Below the pieces are notes generated by a model. It was not told the DNA's origin and made no database searches. It saw only the letters and a list, made by a program, of their open reading frames with translations. This document shows positions 20,501 to 32,290 of a stretch of DNA of 64,000 bases, piece by piece. Origin of the DNA: Karstenula rhodostoma CBS 690.94 (Eukaryota > Ascomycota > Dothideomycetes > Pleosporales > Didymosphaeriaceae); contig MU001506.1 in NCBI GenBank assembly GCA_010093485.1, forward strand, positions 1,054,001-1,118,000, written 5' to 3'. Made by a program: the position numbers and the translations under genes. Each line of letters starts with the position of its first letter. The stretch's first letter is position 1.

Positions 20501-20984
20501 AGGGTCTTGTGACTATCGTTGTTCATCCTACTGAATTCCAGCGATCGTGGAACCCCATAGCCTCGATAATTTAGGTCGTTATGACGCACTCCTCTTCCCT
20601 CCCCGTGTGCGCATGGACCAGAGGTGTGAGGAGGTATATCGGACACCATCTGTGTCAAGCTTACCGGCCAACAGGTGATCTTCACGACAAATCGCTACAG
20701 CGGAAAAATCGAGGCTGGGTATGTTCAGCAGTAACACAGTGTCGAAAAGTGCAAAACTGAACTTTGGATGCGAGTCTAAAACTGTGGCGATACATGGGGC
20801 TGGGCCGTAAGAAGTGACCATTATGTGAGAATATCCGAATAACTAAATTGGAATTACTGATCCAGTCTATGTGCGATAGATGCATCACATGACAAATAAG
20901 TTGTGCTAGTGCAAACCTGTGTACTTGCGACAAGACAAGGGCTTGCCGTATCACAAGTCAATATTGCGGTTACAACAGGGCCCC
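17584..20984. other. Gene-free accessory stretch
   Basis: About 3.4 kb lack a supportable gene. Open frames of about 200 codons exist (18105-18734 and 19834-20424, plus strand), but both begin at non-ATG codons, show no motifs and have low-complexity composition. The first copy of the short dispersed element (19118-19236) lies here, next to a G/A-rich stretch (19226-19430). Confidence 0.5.
19118..19236 (+). mobile_element. Short retroposon-like element, copy 1
   Basis: The 91-bp core (19132-19222) runs from CCTGTTTGAAATCTTTGTG to the shared 3' end CACATTTG. It contains the conserved block TTTTGCCGCGGCTTGC. It is flanked by a 14-base direct repeat, AAAGACACCGGAGG at 19118-19131 and AAAGACGCCGGAGG at 19223-19236 (13 of 14 identical). 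The core is about 91% identical to the core of copy 3. Confidence 0.75.
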
Positions 20985-23172
20985 ATGCGTTTCCGAAGCA
21001 TGAATTCGAGATCTTGCAAATTGAAGAAGAAGAAGTGGAGGCAAGAGTTTTTCAAGTCGCGAGCTCTAAATCAACAGTCATTCATCCAAAAACGCAGAGA
21101 AATTGGCCGGGACGCCGACGAGCTGGACACATTTTTGTGCGATAATGAATCTTCCACTTCTTCTCCGAGCTACAAAGTTATCACTGGATTCTGTTACCAG
21201 CCTGATCTCGCGTTGGATAAGAATCTTGTGTCTCCTACAAGTGCCATATCAGCTCGCGCTTGGATAGACATTCGGTCTCATTCCGATCATCACCAACTGA
21301 GCCACACCGGGTGGCATGATCCCGTCCATCTCGAAGAGCTTCTAAACAAAGTCGGTTATCTCTGCTCACCCCAGTTTTGCACAACCGCTAACAAGATAAG
21401 ACGTCGCAAGATCGTAATCGAGCTGCTTCGTGCCGTCAGCTACAGTATGTGAGCCTAGCAAGTACTTGTTCGCTTCTTCTCTTGTATCCACGAACTTCGC
21501 CTCCCTTTGGCGCACGATTGTTTGGTATAGAGCTTGCCTGCTTCCTCAAGCACCTGCTGCACAGGTCCCGATCCGATTGGTATCTTTCCACGACCTGACA
21601 TGCTTAACAGCTATATCCCAAATTTGGATCGGCGTTTCATACTAGCTTTGGCGAGAACAGCATTGCACTATCAAGTAGGAGCTATCCGTGACGCTCTGTA
21701 CAAACATATCGCCTTCAAGGCCTCTATGCGAGTCGAGATACCGGTATGTGTTGACGACCAATCAATCGCAAACCGACAGTATCAGCTGATGTAATCTATA
21801 GATTAGGGGGTTTCCGACCTTTCGTTTGGAATTCTCTATCCCCCGGTTGACATTGATCGAGAATCCCAGTATGGCCCGACGAGGCAGACAATTCAGCAAT
21901 GAGAAGGCGACTGTCTATCCCAATAACACTCTGCCGGACATAGCGTTTCTCAATGTTGGAGCCAGCGACTCCTTGAAGCCTACTCTTGAGGCTAGTCATT
22001 TTACTCTGACTATAATCGGGTGGGATCACTATAAGTGGTCAGCATTCGCCTTCGCCAATAGAGGGAGTCCTTTCGAGGACACGAAAGATGAGGAGGAACA
22101 AGAGGAAGAGAACGACCTAGGACCTGATGATCACATGGATGCTATTGCCGGAGGCTCAGATGATGACAACGTTCTGGCAGCCGACCAGCCTATATGGGAT
22201 CCAAGAACTTACTGGCTTGTGACTGTAGAGAAGTATGTGAAGCAGTCCGCTGAAGAATGGTGTAAGCTAGTCTATCATATCGAAGCAAGCTTCACGAATT
22301 GGGTACCAATAACAATCTTTTCCGGGTCAAATGAAGAGTGCTGACTTATGCTTAGAAGAATAAGTTCAATATTTGGAGCCTCTCCTTCGGACCGACTAGA
22401 TCCATGCACGAAGTTTTCGAGTGGAACATGAGAGCATTGGGCCTTCTGAGCGACTTAGTTCAACGCCTCGCCATTGTTGTCGAAACCATCCACAGATTTT
22501 TGATACCTGGAGGAGATGGCGACTATTTCCTAGATCTAACGGATGATTCGGCGATTCAAGCTCTACATTGTATTGATAAACACTTGTCATCGCTATCTGA
22601 ACAGAAAGATACATTGCGATCCCTCAGTTCGGGCTGCACTCAGGCTACGAAGATCGTGAGTCGTTATCACCATATACTTTAGGTAGAGTACTGATTTGTA
22701 GCGAAGATCAGTCTTTATATGGACCAAGAGAACAGCCGTATCAACCTTGAAAGCTCTCGACTTAGCCGAGAAGCCAACGCTCTGGGATTACACACCCTTC
22801 GGATCGCAAAATATCAAAACCGCATGGCGCTCGCGAGCAATTTGAATGCAACTTTGATGCTTTCAGTAGGTGTGTTGCGCTTGGAGTACGGTGAATATAT
22901 TAACACGTAGCCAGACGAATCAGATCATGACTCCTGTCGTCGTAGTCACCGCATACTACAGTACCCAGGACCAAATCTTTGGGTTCGCTAGGAACAGCAC
23001 TTCATTTGTCATCGCTGTCCTGATAATCTACCTCGCCCTCAAGGTCGCGAACATTCTCACAGTGCTGGCGCGACGCTTCATTCGGTCGAATCGTCTCCTT
23101 ACACTCGTTGCACTCGGACATCTTGATCGCCTCGCTGAAATGGGAAAAGAAAGCGGTAGGCTCTCTACGTGA
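20985..23172 (+). CDS. CorA-like coiled-coil membrane protein, copy B
   Basis: A predicted 619-residue protein from seven exons: 20985-21444, 21531-21579, 21611-21743, 21802-22302, 22356-22655, 22707-22865 and 22915-23172. Each junction keeps frame. Recognisable blocks are C-Y-I-P-N-L-D-R-R-F, F-R-L-E-F-S-I-P, an acidic linker, I-W-D-P-R-T-Y-W-L, a helical region with G-G-D-G-D-Y-F, a coiled coil, then N-Q-I-M-T-P-V-V-V-V and a second membrane segment. A long helical domain followed by two C-terminal membrane segments resembles fungal CorA/ZntB-like proteins, but the transporter G-M-N signature is not seen, so ion transport is inference. The final exon may instead use a donor at 23156 and end further on. 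The acceptor at 22705-22706 (AAG) and exon 1 are the least certain parts. Confidence 0.55.
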
Positions 23173-25289
23173 GAACATGGAATAAGCCACTAATCTACTG
23201 CAGATCTCATTACACCTGCAAGTTTTGTCTGAGACCACAATGCATGACAAAGAGTGCCGGGGCGATCTGTGTGATAACGATTGGATCGGGAATGATGTAC
23301 TCTCTTTTCCTTTTGCTACTATGGGACCTTTTGTCTTTTTGGGATGACTGATATGATGATGGCAACTGTGACGGCCTTCATAAACCCTTGATACCCCTTA
23401 TCACAGCCCCGTTATGATTTCTCAGTGTCAGACTTTTTCCTCTGAAGGTGATCATGCGAGGGAAGAAATTTTGTTTTGGACATTGTATTGGTAATTCGCA
23501 ACATGGAAAAGGAGCCTGGCCGTTCCAAACAGTAATACCTGGTCAGCTTGATGATCGGACTGGGGCGGAGATTACGCTTGAAAGGTCTCGATCATCCGGC
23601 TTATGCTTTCGGTCCACTGCTTCCCCGGTACCATGAACAGTGAAGCTGGGTGGAAGACGAATCTCACATCATCGTCCGTGGCAATTCTAGAATCATCTTT
23701 TGGCACGCCGGAAGTTACCGTCCGATCAAACGGACTCCGAATATCCCTAAACGACATCACGAAATCGTGTTATGCAAGCTTTGTCGGCTGCGGCAGGGGA
23801 TACTGAATCACGTGCTGAGTCATGGTCCGCGTTGGATACAGAGGTTCCAACGTTGGCTCGCACGGCTTCGTCCCGCTGGCCTACCAAAGTGCCTTCTGGG
23901 TACCTACCTTTGTAGCTAACAAGCAGTAGAAGGTATCAAAACGACTGACAAGACGAAATTGGGGCGTTCATTTGATTGGTTTCTGTGCGAGCCGAAACTA
24001 ATTACAGTCCCTCGCCTAGCCTCGCACGGCTGTCAGGGTTTGCAACAAGAAAAATTGTATGTAGATTAGCCCTTTCACACCTGTACGTCAGTGCGACGCT
24101 AGGCTCGTGTGTTGGCGCTATCCAGGTTACCCCACGCCTTCCTCGAACATCAACGCATTCTGCTTTACTGCACATGCGAAGAGAGCTGCCTGCGGTCTCC
24201 AACGCATCACTTGGATGGAAGTATGTGGACATTCGTTGTCGGACTTCCATTGACATCGTACAGGGCTTTGTTCTGCAACCGTATCGATAAGCGGCGCGCG
24301 CAGTCCGTCCCACGAGTTATCGGACAAAGATAGCTCTCAGCTGTGCCCGCATCCGCTGGTGGTCTGTGAGACCACATTCCGTTTGAAAGCATCAATATCT
24401 GTCCATTTCGCTACGTTTTCGGTCGATTGAAGCAGGAGTTGCGCATCAATTGACTGAAACACGAATCTCCGTTACAAATGTGTATCATAGAATCTTCTGA
24501 AACCATCCAAGAGACGAGGAGCTGTTTGGTGATGAAAAACAAGTGGAATGTGTACAACGGCACACTACATACAGCACCACCACACTACAAACTTTGGGGT
24601 TGCTCTAATCCCCACCTCGTTTTGGAGTCAGTGCAGGCTTTGTAAGGTCTAGCGAAGCGAAATCTCGCTTCTCGAAAAACCTCCACTTAGGCCTACTGTA
24701 AAAGCTCAATTTTCATACATCGGCATGGTAGTGTCACATCCCACTTATATAACAAACAAACATACTGATCTCGTAGACAGGCCCGGAAGAAACAGAAACA
24801 CACCTTTGTTTGGCACTGCGTAAGTCGTGGCTGTCGCTATAAGCGATACAACGATAGGAGGCCTTATAAATGACACCATCAGTGCACTTGCGGCCATTCG
24901 TCTATCAACATCAATACAGGGCATTGCCCCAGATGCAATAACGCGAGATGTGGATATTGTCAGACCCAGAAAGTTCAATTGCGCAGCGCGGGGCCAATAT
25001 TCGAGGACAAAGACGCATTTTCCCATCAAAAACAAGAGACGCCTGAGCCTGGGAGTAGTATTGGCACTTCAACATCAATTCACAATGCAAGTTGGTCTTA
25101 TAGTGGATTTCAGTAATATTTCGCAGACAAAAATCACTGCCACAAAACCATTTTTCGCTTATATGTCCCTGGTCTTCCGCATTTTCGGACGCAGACGATA
25201 CAATGCATCGAGCGAGAGCATGGAAACTTTTACTGATCCTAAAAGAAACGACTAGCACTAATCACGAGGCGAGTATACCGCGGGCTACA
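23173..25289. other. Gene-free accessory stretch
   Basis: No gene can be supported. Short frames occur, for example 23572-23760 minus, 24127-24327 minus and a hydrophobic minus-strand frame at 24745-25020, but none has a recognisable domain or a clear start. A small palindromic GAAGCGA/TCGCTTC arm pair lies near 24652-24670. Confidence 0.45.
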
Positions 25290-25543
25290 ATGCTCTCCAG
25301 CAACAGCGACCCAGCGGCCCAGCGTTCTTCTTCGGCTCAATTAAATCCCCAACCTGTGCGTGCACGTAAGTCTACTTGGACTTCGATCCAGAGCCCTTCA
25401 CGCGCCTGCGAAGCCGATGACGAGGCAGACTGATGTTATATCTGGCATACTGACCTTCGCTAAGAGATATCTATCCACTAGCTCCTCCGGCAGCAATGGA
25501 GCCAAACGAAGGGAATGAGCAGTATGATACGGCCCATATATAG
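25290..25543 (+). CDS. Possible tiny two-exon gene (45 aa)
   Basis: An ATG at 25290 opens a polar Ser/Gln/Pro-rich frame. A good donor (GTAAGT at 25366) and acceptor (CTAG ending 25481), with a CTGAC branch site between them, join it in frame to 25482-25543, ending Y-D-T-A-H-I-stop. The product of 45 residues has no recognisable domain. It may be a genuine small gene, the 5' remnant of a larger one, or chance. The splice consensus is the only positive evidence. Confidence 0.25.
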
Positions 25544-25711
25544 GCGTTTCCCCTCATCCTAGCCGTGACCCAGTGCAGATGTAATTATATGGATCATGTG
25601 TATCAAACCACCCAAAATCAATTGCTTTTTTGTAACATTTTTTTTTTGATACGTTTATTTCTGCCCTATCAGCTAGGGGGATGTCTTTTTGCGATAATTT
25701 TTGTACTTCAC

Positions 25712-25827
25712 ACACTCGATAACTTTTTGGAAATCTTTGTGTTCTTGACACCCTACTGAGTTCTTGAACTGCGCTTTGCCGCGGCTTGCAAAAACGCGTG
25801 AAGTGTCACATTTGACACTCGATAACT
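25712..25827 (+). mobile_element. Short retroposon-like element, copy 2
   Basis: The 90-bp core (25725-25814) is bounded by a perfect 13-base direct repeat ACACTCGATAACT (25712-25724 and 25815-25827). It shares GAAATCTTTGTGTT, TTTGCCGCGGCTTGCAAAA and the exact 3' end CACATTTG with copies 1 and 3, but is the most diverged. Its 5' end (TTTTGG) differs from the other copies. Confidence 0.75.
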
Positions 25828-26809
25828 CGTTCTTTTTGTCATTATTTCCCTCCAGATGGATCATGTCTTCAAATTGGTCCCTTCGAATTGTTATACAGGG
25901 AACACAACAGGCGTCACGAGACGTACCGTGATTGATGTAATAAAGAACCGGAAAGAGTCGCAAGTTGAGCGGCGCCAATCAAACAAGAGTGAAGTGATGG
26001 TGCTACTCGCTCTCCAGGTTTGTTGTGGAACGAATGTATTCCGGAGAAGCTCTCAAGAATTTTGGTGCGAGATCAGCCCAGCCTTGAATAATTGTTACTA
26101 GTCAGTGACCAGTGACTGATATTGAGTAGGACACGTCTTGGCGAGCTGACTCCCATTGGTCACGACATTGGTCCTACAACGATGCACGTCAGCTATGCAT
26201 TTGCGCCCAACTCCATGTAACCTTGACCGAAGAAAGCCTCACAAGCTTATGGGCTTCCGAGGCTGTCGATTCGCACTGCGCTTCCCATGCGAGAGTCTAA
26301 CGACGATTCCCACTGGAGTAAATCTGGAGCAGTGCATACTTGCCAAGTGGCATCATGCTAATGGGCTCAGAATGAAACAGCCTTGCCGCCTCATGAACGC
26401 CTTGTAAGTTGTCAGTTAGACAACTGCAACGTGGATCGAGTGGCTCTACTTCAGTGATAGAGGGCGTCGGCTGTTAGGGCCGTCCCCTTCCTTATGACTG
26501 TTGGTACACACTCCGTATATCGAAAGACTAGGGGGCTGAGCGGTAACCCTGCGATCTACGATACGAGATTCGAGGTTGATTGGCAGTTCCCGGCTAGAAT
26601 ATCTGAGATGCTCCTCAAGCCTAGCCGCCTTTACACAACATTCCGGCTACGAATGTACACGTTGATATTTTTACGTAGTCACAACCGCACTGGGCCTGCA
26701 CGACTTCCACAACGTTTAGAAATATCTATCAACGAGGGTGAATTTCGCCTGCTGGGGTCACTTTGGATCGCGAACAAGCACTGGTCAATTTTAGGCCTCG
26801 GTCGGACCA
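25828..26809. other. Gene-free stretch before copy C
   Basis: No supportable gene. Several short open frames lack motifs. The promoter of the following CorA-like gene must lie at its right end. Confidence 0.4.
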
Positions 26810-28865
26810 ATGGAGCGAGGATTGGATCAAGATTCGGAAAGTTCACAACATCTCTGGCCTAAGTCATTTCATGAAGACCGTAATCCTGCCGAAGAGGAAA
26901 CTTTCCTGGAGAGCAGACTTCGAATAAATCCGAACGATGATCCTCTGCTTACATTCCTTCGCGACTACGACGAAGATACCGCAGAAGAGGAAGTAATCAC
27001 TCACTTTTGCTCGAGCGTCCATCACTCTGCACTTACAAACCCCTGCGCAACCCACTCACAGAGAGCATGGCTTGATGACCGGCAGTGGCGTTGTACACCC
27101 AGCTCAAACTCACCTAGAACCCCCGCCCAGGATACAAAGAACTCAGTGGTTAGCAGGAGTGTACGGCCCATGGTTTTGGAAGGAAAAGCCATTGATATCA
27201 TATCCAAGGACATCGTTGATGAACCGCGCGCAAAAATGTCTCTGCCAAAGAAGGATAAGCAGGATCAACTATTCCGCGAGTATAACTCTCCTTTGGATGC
27301 ACCGACATTATTTCGGAACCTGATGCAAAAGGTATGCATACTCTTTTGGTAACCGATCTGCCCACCAGATGCCCATCATCGGTGATTGAGGATAAAGCCT
27401 TCCATGAGATCTGATTGGCCATTTCTCCCGAAAACATGCTGATCACTGTAGCGATTTGCACATGATACCTTACCTGAGGCTGACAGACGGTTGATGTAAG
27501 TCTTTAATATTCTCTATATGCCTACAGAGATCATACTTACCAAGACAGTTATGTATCAGGATTGACCCCAGTTTTTGTGTATGCGCTCATTAAGACTGCT
27601 ACTCAACACCAATCAGCTGCGCTAAAAACGGCACTCTACATGCATATTGCACGCAAAATAGACTTGGGTGTGAAAATATCGGTCTGTGAACACCCATAAA
27701 GCTTAGAGCTCATGCTGATACATTCCTCCAGTACAAAAAGTACGACGCGTTCGAGCTTTATCTTTATATCCCATTCCCGACCCTGAACATGCCTGAGAGC
27801 AATCCCAACCCCCTGGGCGAGCAAAGTGGCAGTTTCCGGCCGGAACTTTGGGACATTTCTTCAATTACTAGTAGTGGTCCGCAATCCTCTGGAGAGACAA
27901 GCCATATCCTTCAAATGGGGCATATAGCTATCAACATCTGCGGTATCGCAAACTGTCGTTGGGCAGGGTATGCATTTGTGGATGGTGACGAAGAGATGGA
28001 TGAGGAAGATTTCGACTACACTGGAATGGTTCAAGACCAATTTGCTGCCAATGGCGACGTTAATGCGAACGACGTTATATGGGATCCCAGAGAGTACTTC
28101 CTACTCATCGTTCTGATTCGAGTGGAAAAGGTTATCAGAGCATGGTCCTGGCTCATTCAAAAGATTGAAACAAGCCACCAGGAAGATATGCTCAGCTCGG
28201 GCATTGATGATGCTGATAACGAAGATACCGCAATGACTTTCAGACGCACACAGAAAGCAGTCAAAACTCTCGGCATGCTGCACGATGTTCTTTCGGAGAC
28301 CAACGGATGCTGGAATGACTTTTTGGCCCCTGACGGAGACATCATTTATTTCGAAAAGACAGAAGGGCTATCCATCACCTCCCGAACACAAATGAGTCGT
28401 TGCCTTTCCGACCTCAGGAGTAAATTTCGCAAGATGCGCGCCCTGCAACGGAGGCTAGAGACTATCGAGCGTCGATATCAGAGGGCTGTGGACAGTCTTG
28501 AACGGCGATTATCCATAGATAGCAATAGGGCTGCGAAATCCAGCGGCGCACATGCTCAACTGATGGTCGCTTGGATATCACCCGTTGCTATTGCGAGCGC
28601 AGTATTTTCGATTCCAGCCCCATTCGGGAGTTTTCCGCGAACGGGAGCATCATTTACCATTGCAATGCTTATCGTTGCGGTCATCCTGCGACTTCTCATC
28701 TTCGTCCAATATAAGCAGTGGTGGTTACAAAAGACATGGCTGCGCAGGTCGTATAGAGAGGGAACATCACAACCGACTTTCGTGTGCAACCAGCACAATG
28801 AAGAACGACGAATACCTCAATCGCGTGCTAATACCGCAGAGACACTGGTAGGCTCTGAAGTATGA
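26810..28865 (+). CDS. CorA-like coiled-coil membrane protein, copy C
   Basis: A predicted 610-residue protein from four exons: 26810-27331, 27452-27495, 27549-27681 and 27732-28865, all in frame. Exon 3 is 133 bases, exactly as in copy B, and the next junction lies at the same place (V-K-I-S before an exon beginning Y-K-K-Y-D-A-F-E-L). Shared blocks are A-D-R-R-L-I-Y-V-S-G-L, F-E-L-Y-L-Y-I-P, I-W-D-P-R-E-Y-F-L, a D-G-D-I-I-Y-F segment, a coiled coil, and W-I-S-P-V-A-I-A-S-A-V-F-S followed by a second membrane helix (I-A-M-L-I-V-A-V-I-L-R-L-L-I-F-V). Copy C lacks the last introns of copies A and B, so its 3' half is one exon. The N-terminal ~170 residues are unlike copy B. Function unknown; possibly a channel-like or signalling membrane protein. 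Confidence 0.62.
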
Positions 28866-28866
28866 G

Positions 28867-28889
28867 TTTTACCTTAATATCAGGTAAAA
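28867..28889. terminator. Perfect inverted repeat after copy C
   Basis: TTTTACCT (28867-28874) and AGGTAAAA (28882-28889) form a perfect 8-bp inverted repeat around a 7-base loop, starting one base after the stop codon of copy C. It could be part of the 3' processing region. Function is inference. Confidence 0.35.
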
Positions 28890-29560
28890 CAAGATTTTCT
28901 TAATGCGGAAGATTATATTTCAGGATTTCCTTGACTTGCGAAATTCTTCTCTTACGCTGTTCGGCACCGCTACGTCGAACCGGGAATGTTTTGGACCGAG
29001 AGCGCTTTGCTATCTCTTTTCCGCAGACAATCGTGATTTGTTGTATATACCATTGTAGCACTGGTGCCTCGTAGGGCAGCCAACTTTGATTTGCCTTTTT
29101 TCTGGGCCGTGAGCTGCTGCCTGATCCACGGGTCCATTGGATGACTGCTTTCACTCGCATGATGCGCCGTACATGTAGGAATGTAGACCAACTGCCGGGC
29201 TCAAGAGCTCAAGTCACTGGAGTAGTGTGCTGCATTGGCGCGGGGCATGTGTGCGTACGTGGTCGGCGTGCTCTCATTGATCGCTGACTGATGCATGTAC
29301 GTGACGAATCACCCAATCATTCATAGCCACGCATTTGCTGTCTGACAACCAAGCATACGATGAGGCTGAACCAGAACAAACAAGAAGCTGTCGTATCTAG
29401 TTATGAACTACGGACACATACGTTTGGTTCCATGCATGTTCAGCGAGACTGCATTCATGAAAGACGTTGCTAAACTGGCCTGCCATTTTGCGCGAATAAA
29501 GTCTGCTACACCACTTCGTTCATACAGCCAATTTCAATACAGCGTGCGAAGATATCTACG
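28890..29560. other. Intergenic region before ArgRS-like gene
   Basis: No confident gene. A minus-strand open frame (28900-29160) with a basic product rich in Arg/Lys/Ser is present, but it has no recognised domain and could be a relic. The right end must hold the promoter of the next gene. Confidence 0.4.
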
Positions 29561-31614
29561 ATGACGACATTCGGGATGGCCGAGCTAGAGAGCAGCCTGG
29601 CGAGGCTACAACTGACTGCGCCTCTTCCTATCATCGAGTCGGCTGATGTCTTGACCAATCCTCTCGATATCTGCCGAAGCCTCTTAGCAGATGTTTTGAG
29701 TGGGCTCATCGAAAGTAGTCCTGAGGCAGCATACAAGTCAATTCAATGGCCCAACAACATTTACAACGGCGACCTAGCTGTGGTGCTACCGAAACTTCGT
29801 CCTGGCTGCAAGGCTGCGGAACTCGCACTTGACATTTCGCAAAAGGTTCGAACCCTTACTGTTTGCTACTGTCTGTCGATCCAAATCTGAGTGTCACATA
29901 GTTCCCACAGGACCACCCACTCTTTCCACTCCCTTTCCTTGAAGGTGTACATCTCCGCATACTCCTCCAAGTCGATGCATTCGCGTGCTTTCTGTTCCCT
30001 TTCATTCTCGAATGCGGGCACTCTTATGGAACCGATGCGAAACACGGCCTACGGAATCCATCATCACCAGACGATGGGCGCAAGAAGCTGTTGGTGGAAT
30101 TCTCATCGCCGAACATTACCAGCGAGCTCCACGGAAGATATGTACGCAGCACGATCATAGGAGCATTTGTGAGTAAGTTCTATGAAAATATGGGATGGGA
30201 GGTCACCAGGCTCAATTACCTTGGCGACTGGGGGAAGAACATTGCCCTGCTCAAGGTCGGCTGGGAAAGATCCGCAGAGCAAGCAATATACCAATCAAAG
30301 CCCATCGAGCATCTGCTGGAAATTTACGATCAAATCAACGGTCTCTTCCAGCCCGAAGTGGCAGCCAGCAGGCATGCCCGCGATGAAGCTGCGAAAAATG
30401 GTCAAGACGAAGGCCAAGCGCAAGCAGAAATTGAGAACCAAGGTATATACGTGGAGCGCAATGCAGCGTTCAAGAAGCTTGAAGAAGGTGACGAAGAAGC
30501 CATTGCCTTCTGGAAACAGGTTAGAGATGTCAACATCGAGAACTACAAGGATTTCTACTCGCAGCTGGGAATCGAGTTCGACGAGTATACTGGTGAGTCG
30601 CAAGTCAGTACCGAAACAATGGTCGAAGTCGAAAATATGTTGAGAGAGAAGAATATCTGTGAAGAAAGCTCCGGCGCTTGGGTTGTTCACATGCAGAACC
30701 ACGGACTTAGAGCCGGTACTGCTGTCATACGAGGTCGGGACGGAGCAACTACATACCTTCTTCGAGACCTCGCAGCGATGATCGAACGTTCCAGAAAGTA
30801 CAACTTCGACAAGATGATCATTGTGGCCGCGAACGACCATAACTCTCTTCATTTCACACACTTGCATTATATCTTGATTGCAATGGGCATGAAGGACATC
30901 GCAGAGAAAATTCAACATCTGAAGTTCAACGAAACCTCAAGCATGGCAGAAACGCTTGGAACAGGATACAAACCTCAAACAATTCTTAGCCACGTTGAGA
31001 GGGCCATGAGTGCTGCGTTGGAAGCAGACGCGGAGAAGACCGCGATGTTCGGCGAGCTTAGCCAGAGTGCGCATAGTCTGTCCATCGCGTCTCTTCTCGT
31101 ACATGAACTTTCGACACGAACTACATCTACCCACTCTTTCGACCTATCAGCCATGACGACTTTCAAATTTGGAACCGGGCCTGACCTGCAGTACTGGTAC
31201 GCGAAGCTCTGCGCCATTGTCAAAACTCGCAACTCCGATGCTCAACTTTCCGATGAGGACTATGACTTCCTGGCCGAAGACGAGTCTGCTGCCAACCTCC
31301 TCCGTCTCCTCGCTCAATATCCTGAAGTCACACGCGCCACGTATAATTCCACCTCACCCCAGCCAGATGATATAGTGAAGTACCTGGCTGGCGTGACTGA
31401 ACAACTCGCCGACTGTCTGAGCGATGAAGACGTCGAAGATGATGGGGTGGAGGGAGAGGCAGAAGCCAAACCAGAAGAAAAGGCGTTCGGTGCTGGACAC
31501 CTCACACTGTTTGAGGCAACGCGTATTGTGCTCGAGAATGGCTTGAAGCTACTCGGCATCACTCCGTACGCAGCCGACAGATATGGGCGTGCTGATACAC
31601 CGATCGCGGAGTGA
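29561..31614 (+). CDS. Arginyl-tRNA synthetase-like paralogue
   Basis: A 665-residue class I aminoacyl-tRNA synthetase homologue of the ArgRS type, from exons 29561-29845 and 29902-31614 (acceptor at 29901 or, nine bases on, 29910). The N-terminal tRNA-binding domain, the S-P-N-I motif, L-N-Y-L-G-D-W-G-K, S-G-E-S-Q-V-S, T-T-Y-L-L-R-D and a C-terminal helical anticodon-binding domain are all present. The ATP-binding HIGH motif, normally H-x-G-H in S-P-N-x-x-K-x-x-H-x-G-H-L-R-S-T, is L-H-G-R-Y-V-R-S-T here, and the preceding Lys is replaced. At the KMSK-equivalent position, where fungal ArgRS has an M-S-T-R-K-G-like motif, it reads M-A-E-T-L-G. The C-terminus extends about 15 residues past the usual end. 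The frame is fully open over 665 codons, so a recent pseudogene is unlikely. Aminoacylation is doubtful; a regulatory or divergent role is possible. Confidence 0.82.
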
Positions 31615-32200
31615 CGGATGACCGGTAGTGAGGCTCATGTTCTTGGTCTGATTGGGTTTTCTTAGTTGATGTGGTTTTGCAGCTTAAATCTAGCAGTGTT
31701 CCATGGTTCTCACCCAGGTCTATCGCTACGATGGCCGGAAAAGAGAGTATGGAGAGGACGACTTCCTTTTTTTTATGCGGCTGTTTCTTGCTTTCTTCTT
31801 GTTACATGATTCACGATGTTACGGTGTTACGACTCCTGCTGATGATGACTTGCGAGATTTGCGATTGTCTTTATGAACGAGACGGCTTCCGGGATTAGTT
31901 AGCTTGTTACATTGATTGCAATGAATTTACTTTCCTTGAGACTTTGCGCAATGAGGTGTTCTGATTTGGCAAGGCCTGCAATTGGTATCCCGAAGCGGGG
32001 GCGGTAGGACCCTGGCCTGGTCACAATTTTCTTTTCTTCGCCGTAGCTCGCCGAGACCACTCACAACACTGCAACTTCGACACTATCTTTTGCAGACGAT
32101 ACGGTCGATAAGTACATCGTGCTTGCCACTGGCATATGTGTTGCTTAATATATATATATATATATCAAATTTGAAATTTCTTCATCGAATAACGACACCA
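31615..32200. other. Intergenic region with AT microsatellite
   Basis: The 3' flank of the ArgRS-like gene and upstream flank of the tRNA gene. It holds an alternating AT run of 18 bases at 32148-32165 and no gene that I can support. Confidence 0.55.
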
Positions 32201-32290
32201 TCCGATATGGTCTAGTGGCTAGGATACATCGCTCTCACTTCCTTTAGGAAATTGATCCGATGTGGCCCGGGTTCGATTCCCGGTGTCGGA
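32201..32290 (+). tRNA. tRNA-Glu (CTC anticodon) with 19-nt intron
   Basis: The sequence folds as a tRNA: acceptor arms TCCGATA/TGTCGGA, a D arm around TCTAGTGGCTAGGA, anticodon stem CATCG (32227-32231) with CGATG, and a T arm CCGGG-TTCGATT-CCCGG. The anticodon is CTC at 32234-32236, reading Glu codon GAG. A 19-base intron (32238-32256) sits at the canonical site one base after the anticodon and contains a TTCC/GGAA mini-hairpin. A T4 run at 32300-32303 can terminate RNA polymerase III. The box B consensus GGTTCGATTCC is exact. Confidence 0.95.
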
